NCBI GenBank assembly: GCA_022844405.1
Contig: JALHLV010000005.1
Location: forward strand, 62,001-126,000
Source: Sphingomonadales bacterium
Lineage (GTDB): Bacteria; Pseudomonadota; Alphaproteobacteria; SMXS01
Direction: 5' to 3'
Length of the DNA stretch: 64,000 nucleotides
Under the pieces are notes generated by a model. The model saw only the letters and a program-made list of their open reading frames with translations, had not been told where the DNA came from and ran no database searches. Positions 55,123 to 62,797 of the stretch are shown piece by piece (positions within the stretch are counted from its first letter, which is position 1; each line of letters starts with the position of its first letter). The translations under genes and the position numbers were made by a program.

Positions 55123-56526
55123 CTATTGCGAGAGCGATTGCCGGTAATTCGTCGGAAGTCTCGCGAAAGCCGCGCGTAGGCTGGCGACGTCGGAGAGCGT
55201 TTTCATCTTGTCCAGATCAGGTCGGCGCGCAGGTGGCCCGACAAGCGATGCGATATAGCCGTCGATCACACGGGCAAGCCGGGCCGGGTCGACGACATTG
55301 CTGCCAGGAGCCGTCTCCACCTTCGCGAGGAAGGCCGCAAACTCGATGTCAATGGAGGTCTTGAGTGCTGCGCGGGTCGCCCCCGCGGCCTGCGCGTCGG
55401 CTAGGGCTGTTTCTCTACGGATCCCAGCCTGAACATATGTAATGCAGGTGTCTGTCACGTCCTTAGCTTCCGGAACAAGCGTTGCGCCACCGGAGCCTCT
55501 TTTCTCCAGTACCTTCAGGCAGAGCAGCAGGAACTCATCCTGCTGATAATTCATCTCGACGATGCTCTGAACAGCGGCAGCTACATGCTCCAACGTCGTT
55601 GGCCCTGGTGAAGATGTGTTTGGCTGAGGCTGGCCGGCTTGGACGGCCGATGACGCCGACGCAGGTATACCCCCCTGCTGGGACGCGCTTTTCAACGTCT
55701 CATAGTGCGCTGATGCCGCCTGCCGCGCCGTCTTCGCTTCGGCTAGCGCGGCCTCGGCGCTTGCACACTGCTTTTGCTTGGCGGTTTCAGTCGCATCAAT
55801 CGTCCCACCTGCTCCAACCTTGGATGCGATTGCCCAGCAAGCGGGCGCGACATCCTTGATAGCGTCGTAAGCGGCTTGACGTTGTTTCTGTTGGGCATCC
55901 GCGCCTTGCAATGCCTTATAGGCATCATCAAGCCGAACGAGCCCGTCGGCCGCCGATGAACCACCCGAGGCCGCGCTACTGGCGCCTATCGTGACGGTCG
56001 AAGGGCGGGCCGCATCGGTAAGTTGTTCGATCGCCAGGGTCGCTACCATCAACCGTTGATCGCGCACGGCTTGGACCGACGTTTCCAGTTCCCCGGTAAA
56101 ACCATTGAGCAGCCTTTCGCAAGTGCGATACATGGCCTCCTTCAAAAGGTTGATGGTCTGTGTTCGACCAATGGTCGAGCCCTGCTCGGCTGACGAGTAT
56201 GCCGCACTGAGTGCGGCTTGGATCGATGCTGGGTCGGCACCCTGTCCAAAAGATCCGCTAGCAGATGCGGATTGTGCCAGGACTGAAAATACGTCAGGGC
56301 TGGGTTCTGCGCAGAAGCGGACGCTCGGCGAGCCCATAGCAGTTACTGCGTTTTTTGGAGCTGGAGAAGCAATAATCACCCGCTGCTTGGCATCGATCAT
56401 CGTCAGAATCGGTTGTTGTGCATCGATCGGTTGAGACCGATAGATCGAGTGATGATTGGCGCCGCACCCCCCCAAGGCAGCAACAACAGATAACACCAAG
56501 AATCTCGAAATATTCCTATTCACCAT
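55123..56526 (-). CDS. Unknown outer-membrane or periplasmic lipoprotein
   Basis: 467 residues. A lipoprotein signal ends VVAALGGCG, with Cys21 lipidated. The mature part is helical and Ala/Gln/Ser-rich: AQQKQRQAAYDAIKDVA and AEAALAEAKTARQAASAHYE suggest a coiled coil. A serine/alanine linker lies near residue 280. Conserved-looking cysteines occur in RFCAEPSP, YRTCERLL, PACWAIA and DTCITYV. No family is recognised. It may be a surface or conjugation-related protein of the adjacent element. Confidence 0.7.
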   Translation of the reverse strand: MVNRNISRFLVLSVVAALGGCGANHHSIYRSQPIDAQQPILTMIDAKQRVIIASPAPKNAVTAMGSPSVRFCAEPSPDVFSVLAQSASASGSFGQGADPASIQAALSAAYSSAEQGSTIGRTQTINLLKEAMYRTCERLLNGFTGELETSVQAVRDQRLMVATLAIEQLTDAARPSTVTIGASSAASGGSSAADGLVRLDDAYKALQGADAQQKQRQAAYDAIKDVAPACWAIASKVGAGGTIDATETAKQKQCASAEAALAEAKTARQAASAHYETLKSASQQGGIPASASSAVQAGQPQPNTSSPGPTTLEHVAAAVQSIVEMNYQQDEFLLLCLKVLEKRGSGGATLVPEAKDVTDTCITYVQAGIRRETALADAQAAGATRAALKTSIDIEFAAFLAKVETAPGSNVVDPARLARVIDGYIASLVGPPARRPDLDKMKTLSDVASLRAAFARLPTNYRQSLSQ

Positions 56527-56615
56527 CCGAACTCCTCTGCCGCCCCAAACAGATACAGTCGTATCGCGCTGCGATTCCCGTTACAGATCTAAACGAGCAA
56601 TTTCCAGTAGTAATA

Positions 56616-59330
56616 TTACTCATCTACATTCCGCAGAGACTGCGCAATCACTCTAGCGACTGCCGCTCTCCTCTCCTGCGCTTCGACCGCGCCCACCCGT
56701 GTCCGAGAAACTTTTACCCGGTAGCCGCGCACAACTGTCTCTTCTTTATTAGGGACGCGCAGATCATCAAGAACAACCATCACCGTATCAGGTGTGAGAA
56801 AGTCAATCCGGGTCACATCCTCCGCCGACAGCTGGCCGCGCGCAAGGGTCTCAATGGCACGCAGCCGCTTGACGTTAGCGGCGATCAGAAATATCCGAGC
56901 GTAGGCACCACCCAGACATTTACGGAGATTGCCAAGTTCATAGCTGGCCGTAGATGTCACAGAAATTTCGCACGCGATCGAGAGGCCGTCCCTATGCAGG
57001 GCGATGTCAACCTGGCCACCGTCGACCTGCTCCTCGATGACCGCTCGGAACCCCCGCTCCTCCGCCAGCCCCTTGATCAGATGCTGGATGTACCGGTGCT
57101 GCGGTCCGCCTTTGCCCATCTCTGGGGTTGGCGCCTTCGCACGCGGCTGGGGTCCGCGCGGCGCCGCAGAGCGCTTGATTGCCGGACACTCGCCCGCGCG
57201 GGCGTACGGCACCTCGACACCTTGGGGATGCACGTCGTCGATACTCGGTTCCAGCGCCTCGTCGACCGCCCGGCCCGTTCGATCGATCGACGTGCTCGGT
57301 CCTTCTGCCAACGGATAGATGAAGCCGACGACCTCTGCGAGCGTGCCGCAGTAGCGCCGTCGGTTGGCCTCGATGACGGCACCGAAGGCCTCCTCGGTAA
57401 GCAGCGGCTGGCGCTCGAGAAAGCCGAGCGGGATCGACACCCGGATCGCCTGATGGGTCATCTGCTTCATCCAGACCGCGAACTCGCTGCGCTCGCCGCG
57501 CCGGCGCATGCTTTCGATGAAGTCCGGCGTGGTGCGCAGTTCGTCCGCCAATGCCCGCGCGTCGCGGGCCGAGACGCCGCCGGCGCATTTCAGGCTGGTG
57601 TTGGCGAGGATCGCCGAGCGCAGCCGGGTCGACAGCTGGTCGAGGGTCTGGTGCGCCAGGGTAATGCCGACGCGGTACTTGCGCGCCTGGTTGAGGATGG
57701 TCTCGATCGAGTCGTCGAAATATTCCTGCGCCTCGTCGACATAGACGAAGGTGGGGGTACGGTCCTCCGGATCGAGCGTCGATCGCTCCAGCGCCGCCTG
57801 CGCCAGCATGGCGATGAAGAACCGCCCGAACAGCTGGCTGCCGTCGGTCTTGAGCAGATCCTTGGCCGTGCTGATCAGGATGATCTTGCCGTCGTTCATC
57901 GCCTCGAACAGGTCGAGCTTGTTGCGGGTCTGGGCGAACATCCGCTCGAACGCCGGCGTCGACAGCACGCCCCACAGCCGCTTGAGGATCTGCTTCTTGG
58001 TCGCGGCAAAGGACGGGTGGAAGAACTCGGTCTGGAAGAAATACCGGGCCGAGCCGTCGAGTTTGTCCATGTGGGGCTTGAACGGTCTGCCGTCCTCCAT
58101 CAGCTGCATCAGCGTATGGATGGTCGCGTCCGGGATGGTGATCATCAGCCGGGCGAGATAGCGGAAGATGACGCCCTGCTTCTGGGTCAGTTCGGCGCCG
58201 AGCATGGCGCCGAAGAACACCTCGTAGAGTTCGATGACGCCGTTCAGCACCCGCTCACGGTCGACGGGGCGGTAGTCGCTCAGCCGGTCGAGGTGGGCGT
58301 CGAACAGGTTGAGCGCCGCCGGGAACTCCACGTCGGCCGGATCGACGATGACCAGCCGGTCGGCCAGGCTGTCCGGGGCGTCCGGATCGAACAGCCCGAG
58401 CCGCATCAGCTTGTTGATCAGATCGCCCTGACTGTCGATCACCACGACGGAGCGACGCTGCTTTTGCGCGGCGATCAGGTCGGCGTGGATCATCCGCTGC
58501 ATCAGTTGGGTCTTGCCGTGCCCCGTGCCGCCGACGATGTGGCAGTGCTCGAAGCGCATGGCTTCCGGAATATGGAAGGGGACCGGCATTTCGAGGAAGC
58601 CGGCGAACGGCGTGCCCGCCAGATACAGGTCCGCCAGCTCCCTGGCGTTGCGGCACTTGTGCCGCGTGGGAACGATGAGCCGGTCCGAAAGCGCCTCGGC
58701 GTCGGCGTCGGGCGCAAACCCGGACGCCACCAGCAGATTGCGCACCAGGACCCGCCGCAGCTTGAGGAACAGGTCGAAGCGCAGCGTCTCGTCGTCATAG
58801 GCGAACAGGATCAGCGCCTGGATCACCTCCGCGGGGTCCTCCAGCAGCTCGATGAGCGGCACCTCGAGCGATGGCTCGGCATCATCCCAGGAACCGAAGC
58901 AGCTTTCCGGCAGCGCCGCGAACAAGGTCCGGTAGGCGACGAGGAGCTGGCGGCGGACGATGCCACTCATGCGCGGATAGTCGCCGACCCAGCGCCGGCG
59001 GCGGGTCATCATCTCGCGGAACTCGGCGGCCGCCGCCAGGTCGGTGTCGATGGCGTCCCACTTCGCCTCCAGCGCGACGATGTCTTCGGCGTGCAGGATC
59101 TCGTCGGTGGCTTCGCACAGCGCGACCAGGACGGGATGGGCTGGACGCCGTTCGGCCTCGTCGGCGGCGTCGAAGACGATGCCGACCACCGCCTTGGCGA
59201 ACTCGGCGGCGCTCAGCGGGCAGGCGCGCCAGAGCCGCTCGGTGTCCTCCCAGGCCGCGCGGGTCTCGCGCAGCTCCCGGTCGCGGGTGCCGCCACCGAA
59301 CCAGCTGGCCAGGTTGCTGCCGAGCGGCAT
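56616..59330 (-). CDS. HerA/VirD4-like ATPase with C-terminal nuclease-like domain
   Basis: 904 residues from the ATG at 59330 (MPLGSNLASWFGG); the frame upstream overlaps the preceding gene. Walker A, GGTGHGKTQL, is at about 267-276, and Walker B, FVYVDEAQEYF, at about 528-538. ITLAHQTLDQLS is the usual sensor segment of the conjugative coupling/HerA group. From about 741 a separate unit has EEQVDGGQVDIALHRDG then IACEISVTSTASY, resembling the D...ExK core of PD-(D/E)XK nucleases but with Ser at the Lys position. It could be a conjugation coupling protein or a DNA-processing defence protein. Confidence 0.78.
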   Translation of the reverse strand: MPLGSNLASWFGGGTRDRELRETRAAWEDTERLWRACPLSAAEFAKAVVGIVFDAADEAERRPAHPVLVALCEATDEILHAEDIVALEAKWDAIDTDLAAAAEFREMMTRRRRWVGDYPRMSGIVRRQLLVAYRTLFAALPESCFGSWDDAEPSLEVPLIELLEDPAEVIQALILFAYDDETLRFDLFLKLRRVLVRNLLVASGFAPDADAEALSDRLIVPTRHKCRNARELADLYLAGTPFAGFLEMPVPFHIPEAMRFEHCHIVGGTGHGKTQLMQRMIHADLIAAQKQRRSVVVIDSQGDLINKLMRLGLFDPDAPDSLADRLVIVDPADVEFPAALNLFDAHLDRLSDYRPVDRERVLNGVIELYEVFFGAMLGAELTQKQGVIFRYLARLMITIPDATIHTLMQLMEDGRPFKPHMDKLDGSARYFFQTEFFHPSFAATKKQILKRLWGVLSTPAFERMFAQTRNKLDLFEAMNDGKIILISTAKDLLKTDGSQLFGRFFIAMLAQAALERSTLDPEDRTPTFVYVDEAQEYFDDSIETILNQARKYRVGITLAHQTLDQLSTRLRSAILANTSLKCAGGVSARDARALADELRTTPDFIESMRRRGERSEFAVWMKQMTHQAIRVSIPLGFLERQPLLTEEAFGAVIEANRRRYCGTLAEVVGFIYPLAEGPSTSIDRTGRAVDEALEPSIDDVHPQGVEVPYARAGECPAIKRSAAPRGPQPRAKAPTPEMGKGGPQHRYIQHLIKGLAEERGFRAVIEEQVDGGQVDIALHRDGLSIACEISVTSTASYELGNLRKCLGGAYARIFLIAANVKRLRAIETLARGQLSAEDVTRIDFLTPDTVMVVLDDLRVPNKEETVVRGYRVKVSRTRVGAVEAQERRAAVARVIAQSLRNVDE

Positions 59331-59334
59331 GGGA

Positions 59335-59709
59335 TCAGATTTCCAGGACTTCCTCGCCGCCGAAACGCGTCGCCGCCTCAAGCACCGCCTTGAAGGTCGT
59401 CGCGGCCTCCTTGATCTGGTCCTCGACGGCCAGCATCTCGACGATGTCCTTGCACTCGATCTTCTTGCCGCCGGCCAGGTCACCCACGCTGACGCTGATC
59501 GAGATCGCCTTGAAGGCCAGGCGGGACGCCATGCCGAGCAGTCCGCTGCCGCCGGTGATCTCGTGGCTCTGGTAGAGCATGGTGTCGCCGAGTTTGTACT
59601 TGGCGATGTTGGCCTGCTCGTCCGGTGTCAGCTGGGCGCGCACCTCAAGCGAGAAAACCGCTTTGCCGATCATGCTTTTGCGCTGATCGCGCCGTAACAA
59701 TAGTTTCAT
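59335..59709 (-). CDS. Unknown protein between two VirD4-like ATPases
   Basis: 124 residues from the ATG at 59709, with GGAGGAGGGATG upstream. LTPDEQANIAKYKLGDTMLY, then ISISVSVGDLAGGKKIECKD suggest a small alpha+beta protein. It ends four bases before the ATPase-nuclease gene. No family is recognised; position suggests an accessory subunit of that ATPase. Confidence 0.6.
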   Translation of the reverse strand: MKLLLRRDQRKSMIGKAVFSLEVRAQLTPDEQANIAKYKLGDTMLYQSHEITGGSGLLGMASRLAFKAISISVSVGDLAGGKKIECKDIVEMLAVEDQIKEAATTFKAVLEAATRFGGEEVLEI

Positions 59710-59756
59710 CGCAACATCCCTCCTCCAAATGATCACACTCCGAAACCGCAGGAATA

Positions 59757-60992
59757 CTAGCGTGATTCGCCTGCGGCGGAAATCGGATTCCATGTCGCTG
59801 CTTGGCCGTAACGACCGGTGACCTGTTCTGGCCGCAGCGTGATGCCGCTGACCGGCAGTGACGGCGCGCCGCCGATCATCAGCTTCACATAGACCTGATG
59901 GTTCGCGAGCAGCAGCAGGTCCTCGTTGGTGATGCGCGGCGCGAGTTCATGGGCGATCAGCGCGGCATCTTCCGCACCCAGGCGAAACGCGATCAGGGTG
60001 CCGGCGTTGCCGATCACCGCGTGCCGCACATCCGGCTCCAGCTGGTGCAGGTACTGGTGGGCCAGGATCAGGCCGACGCCGTATTTGCGCAGCTCCGCGG
60101 TCATGTTGGCGACGCTGAGGGTGGTGAAGCTCTGGAACTCGTCCACGTAAGCATAAAATGGCCGTCGTTCAGGCGGTGGCGTATCGGCCCGGCTGAAGGC
60201 GGCGAGGCCGAGCGCGGTGACGAGCAGGCCGCCGAGCATCTTCGCCGAGTCCTCGCCGATCTGGCCCTTCGAGAGGTTGATGATGAGGATTCGCCCTTCG
60301 TCCATGACCCGGCGCAGCCGCAGCCGGTTGTCGGGCTCGGTCAGGAACCGGAACAGCCGCGGATCGGCCAGCAGGGCGCCGACCTTGTTCTGGATAGGCG
60401 CCAATGCCTCGGCGCGGTAGCGCGGATTGTAGTAGGGAAACTCCTTCTTCCAGAAGGTGCGCACCTGCTCGTTCCTGATGCCGGCGACGATCCGGGCGCG
60501 GAACGCCTTGTCGTTGTAGAGGCGCGCGATGTCGGCCAGCGTCGTGTCCGGGTGCTCGAGCAGCGCCAGCAGCGTGTGGCGCAGGATGTGCTCCATGCGC
60601 TGGCCCCACGCCAGCGGCCACATCTTCTGGAACACCTCCAGCATGCCCGAGGCGACCAGCGACCGCTTGTCAGCCGGCACGAAGGTGAGCGGGTTGTAGC
60701 GGTAAGGCTGATCGGGATCGGCGATGTTGACATAGCTCAGGTCCGCCTGCCGGTGCTCTGGCACCCGCGCGATGACCCGCTCGGCCAGGTCGCCGTGCGG
60801 GTCGATCAGGCAGCAGCCGCGGCCGGCGGCGATGTCCTGGGTGAGCAGGGTCTCGAGCAAGGTCGACTTGCCGGTGCCGGTCTTGCCGATCACATAGAGG
60901 TGGCTGAGCCGGTCGGCCTGCCGGATGCCGAACGGCACATGGCGCGCCCGGTTGTCGGTGATCGCGAAATAGGAAATGGCGGGATCGCGCAT
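59757..60992 (-). CDS. VirD4/TraD-like type IV secretion DNA-binding ATPase
   Basis: 411 residues. Walker A, VIGKTGTGKSTLLE, is at about 34-47; FYAYVDEFQSFTT is Walker B; GVGLILAHQYLHQLEPDV is the sensor region and GNAGTLIAFRLGAEDA a typical motif of the TraM-recognition/DUF87 group. The lack of N-terminal membrane segments argues against a classical coupling protein. It heads the three-gene group with the ATPase-nuclease. Confidence 0.85.
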   Translation of the reverse strand: MRDPAISYFAITDNRARHVPFGIRQADRLSHLYVIGKTGTGKSTLLETLLTQDIAAGRGCCLIDPHGDLAERVIARVPEHRQADLSYVNIADPDQPYRYNPLTFVPADKRSLVASGMLEVFQKMWPLAWGQRMEHILRHTLLALLEHPDTTLADIARLYNDKAFRARIVAGIRNEQVRTFWKKEFPYYNPRYRAEALAPIQNKVGALLADPRLFRFLTEPDNRLRLRRVMDEGRILIINLSKGQIGEDSAKMLGGLLVTALGLAAFSRADTPPPERRPFYAYVDEFQSFTTLSVANMTAELRKYGVGLILAHQYLHQLEPDVRHAVIGNAGTLIAFRLGAEDAALIAHELAPRITNEDLLLLANHQVYVKLMIGGAPSLPVSGITLRPEQVTGRYGQAATWNPISAAGESR

Positions 60993-61168
60993 GCCGCCAT
61001 GATGATGGTACGCCGGGCCGCCGTGGAGGCGAATGACATGGCCAGGCTGGCATCAAGCGGACCCGTATGGGCCACCGGGCGATCACGGCTGCAAGTTGGT
61101 CGGACCGGACCGGACCGGGGTGCCGAAAGCGAACGAACATGCTAGACTTACAGAGTATGAGGTTGATG

Positions 61169-61360
61169 ATGACCAAACAAGCCAAGTCCACCCGCACGCC
61201 ATTCGTTCTGGGCCGGCGCGGCTTCGCCCGGATCAGCGCCGTGGAAGGCATCCGTCTCACGGCGGAAATGGACGCCGACTTCCGTGAATTCGACCGGCAG
61301 GAGTTCACGCCCGAGGAGCGGCGCGCCGCGATCGTGCGCAAATACGGCAAGGCCCGCTAA
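61169..61360 (+). CDS. Fic-associated antitoxin
   Basis: 63 residues from the ATG at 61169 (GAGG six bases upstream). RGFARISAVEGIRLTAEMDA is the putative inhibitory helix, with a Glu-Gly where class I Fic antitoxins have (S/T)xxxE(G/N); the Ser lies three, not four, positions before Glu. EEFTPEERRAAIVRKYGK-type sequence follows. It ends eight bases before the fic gene, the standard arrangement for an antitoxin. Confidence 0.78.
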   Translation: MTKQAKSTRTPFVLGRRGFARISAVEGIRLTAEMDADFREFDRQEFTPEERRAAIVRKYGKAR

Positions 61361-61368
61361 CGCCGGCG

Positions 61369-61941
61369 ATGTACGACGCGGCACCAGATCCGTACTGTTA
61401 CGGCGGCAGCACGGTTCTCAGGAACATTCTGGGCATCAGGGACCAGGCCGCGCTCGATGCGTTCGAGGCGGTCAGCACCGCGCAACGGGCCGAGGAACCC
61501 CTGCCCGATGGCCAACTATCCGTACGGCACTACAAGGCGCTCCACCGTCACCTGTTCCAGGACGTCTATCCCTGGGCAGGCAAGTTCCGGACCGTGCGGA
61601 TCGGCAAGGAGGGCAGCGCCTTCTGCTATCCCGAGAACATCGCCCGGGAAATGGCCCGGCTTTTTGCCAGCCTCGGGGAGCAACGCTGGCTGGGAGGGCT
61701 GTCCCGCACCGACTTCTGCGCTCGGGGCGGGCATTTTCTTGCGACACTGAACGCCGTTCACCCTTTCCGCGAAGGCAACGGCAGAACCCAGACGGCGTTT
61801 TTCGCGCTCCTCGCCGACCGTGCCGGGCATCGCGTCAATCTCGACGAACTCGATCCGGCGACCTTCCTGCCCGCCATGATCGCCAGCTTCCACGGCAACG
61901 AGGCGCCGCTCGTCGCGGAACTGCTGAAACTTACCCTGTAG
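61369..61941 (+). CDS. fic: Fic domain protein
   Basis: 190 residues. HPFREGNGRTQT at 131-142 is the Fic motif: His131 is the base, the GNGR loop binds phosphates, but the second arginine of the canonical HxFx(D/E)GNGRxxR is Thr142. YPWAGKFRTVRIGKEG is the flap region. Fic proteins transfer AMP or related groups to target hydroxyls. The altered arginine may change nucleotide use. It forms a pair with the preceding antitoxin and converges on the MucR-like gene. Confidence 0.88.
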   Translation: MYDAAPDPYCYGGSTVLRNILGIRDQAALDAFEAVSTAQRAEEPLPDGQLSVRHYKALHRHLFQDVYPWAGKFRTVRIGKEGSAFCYPENIAREMARLFASLGEQRWLGGLSRTDFCARGGHFLATLNAVHPFREGNGRTQTAFFALLADRAGHRVNLDELDPATFLPAMIASFHGNEAPLVAELLKLTL

Positions 61942-61988
61942 CGGGACACCAACCCCGCGACATCAACGCTGTCCCTGGCGGCGGCGGG

Positions 61989-62456
61989 TCAGGCGCCGCT
62001 ATTTGCCTTGGGCTTCGGCGCAACCTTCCTTCGCCTCGCGGAGGGTGATCTGCCAAGACCGATCTTCTTGGCGAGCGCGCGCCGCTTTTCGGCATAGTTG
62101 GGCGCCACCATCGGGTAGTTGACAGGCAGGTTCCAACGCTCGCGGTATTGCTCAGGCGACATGTTGTAGGCGGTCCGCAGGTGACGCTTCAGCATCTTCA
62201 GCTGCTTCCCGTCCTCCAGACAGACGATGTAGTCCGGCGTCACCGAGCGGCGGATCGGCACCGCCGGCTTCAGCACCTCGGACTCAATCACGGGGTGCGC
62301 GGCCCCAAGCCCGTTCAGGGTGCCAAACACCTTTCCGATCAGTTGCGGCAGATCGGCCGCGGCAACGTTGTTCTTCGAAATGTGCGCCGACACGATGTCC
62401 GCCGTCAGCATCAGCAGGTCGCCATGATGTACGGGCGCGTCCTGATCTCTATCCAT
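61989..62456 (-). CDS. MucR/Ros-family transcriptional regulator
   Basis: 155 residues from the ATG at 62456 (MDRDQDAPVHHGD). LTADIVSAHISKNNVAAADLP and RRSVTPDYIVCLEDGKQLKMLKRHL with YNMSPEQYRERW are the family blocks. The zinc-finger ligands are reduced to Cys, Asp and His, the last His being Tyr. Basic tail. In alphaproteobacteria MucR regulators control surface polysaccharides, motility and virulence and bind AT-rich DNA. Here it may regulate the mobile element. Confidence 0.85.
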   Translation of the reverse strand: MDRDQDAPVHHGDLLMLTADIVSAHISKNNVAAADLPQLIGKVFGTLNGLGAAHPVIESEVLKPAVPIRRSVTPDYIVCLEDGKQLKMLKRHLRTAYNMSPEQYRERWNLPVNYPMVAPNYAEKRRALAKKIGLGRSPSARRRKVAPKPKANSGA

Positions 62457-62797
62457 GGCTGGGCTCCTCGGCGCGAATTCAGTTAATGGCGTGCTTTTAC
62501 AGTAGCGGCTCAGCGGTGCAAGCAATACCTGAATTAAGACCGGCCAGTCTTGCCGTGTATTTTATTCGCTTGGCCCGATTCAGGTCGTCCGGACAAGCAT
62601 CAATATCCAGTATCTGGCTAGTTGCGGCAGGTCATCAGGCAAAATTCACCAATCCGGCACAATGGCACGTCTTTGATGGGGCCCGCGGCGCGCGAGAATG
62701 GATGCGGATCTGTTCCTTCACAGACCGCCTGACCACTGACCTGGGACGCCCAAGGCGCCCCGGCGGCAGGCTTCATTCCCACATCAGGAGCACCATC
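62457..62797. other. Intergenic region between mucR-like and parB-like genes
   Basis: 341 bases between divergently transcribed genes, so it must contain both promoters. The half next to the regulator is AT-rich (TGCCGTGTATTTTATTCGC), in keeping with MucR-type autoregulation. No open frame of interest and no strong palindrome was seen. Confidence 0.5.

Noticed and set aside
56418-59393. A 991-codon open frame on the plus strand opposite the ATPase-nuclease gene
   Set aside because: It has an arginine/histidine/glutamine-rich composition typical of antisense frames in GC-rich DNA, no domain, and it covers a gene with clear Walker motifs.
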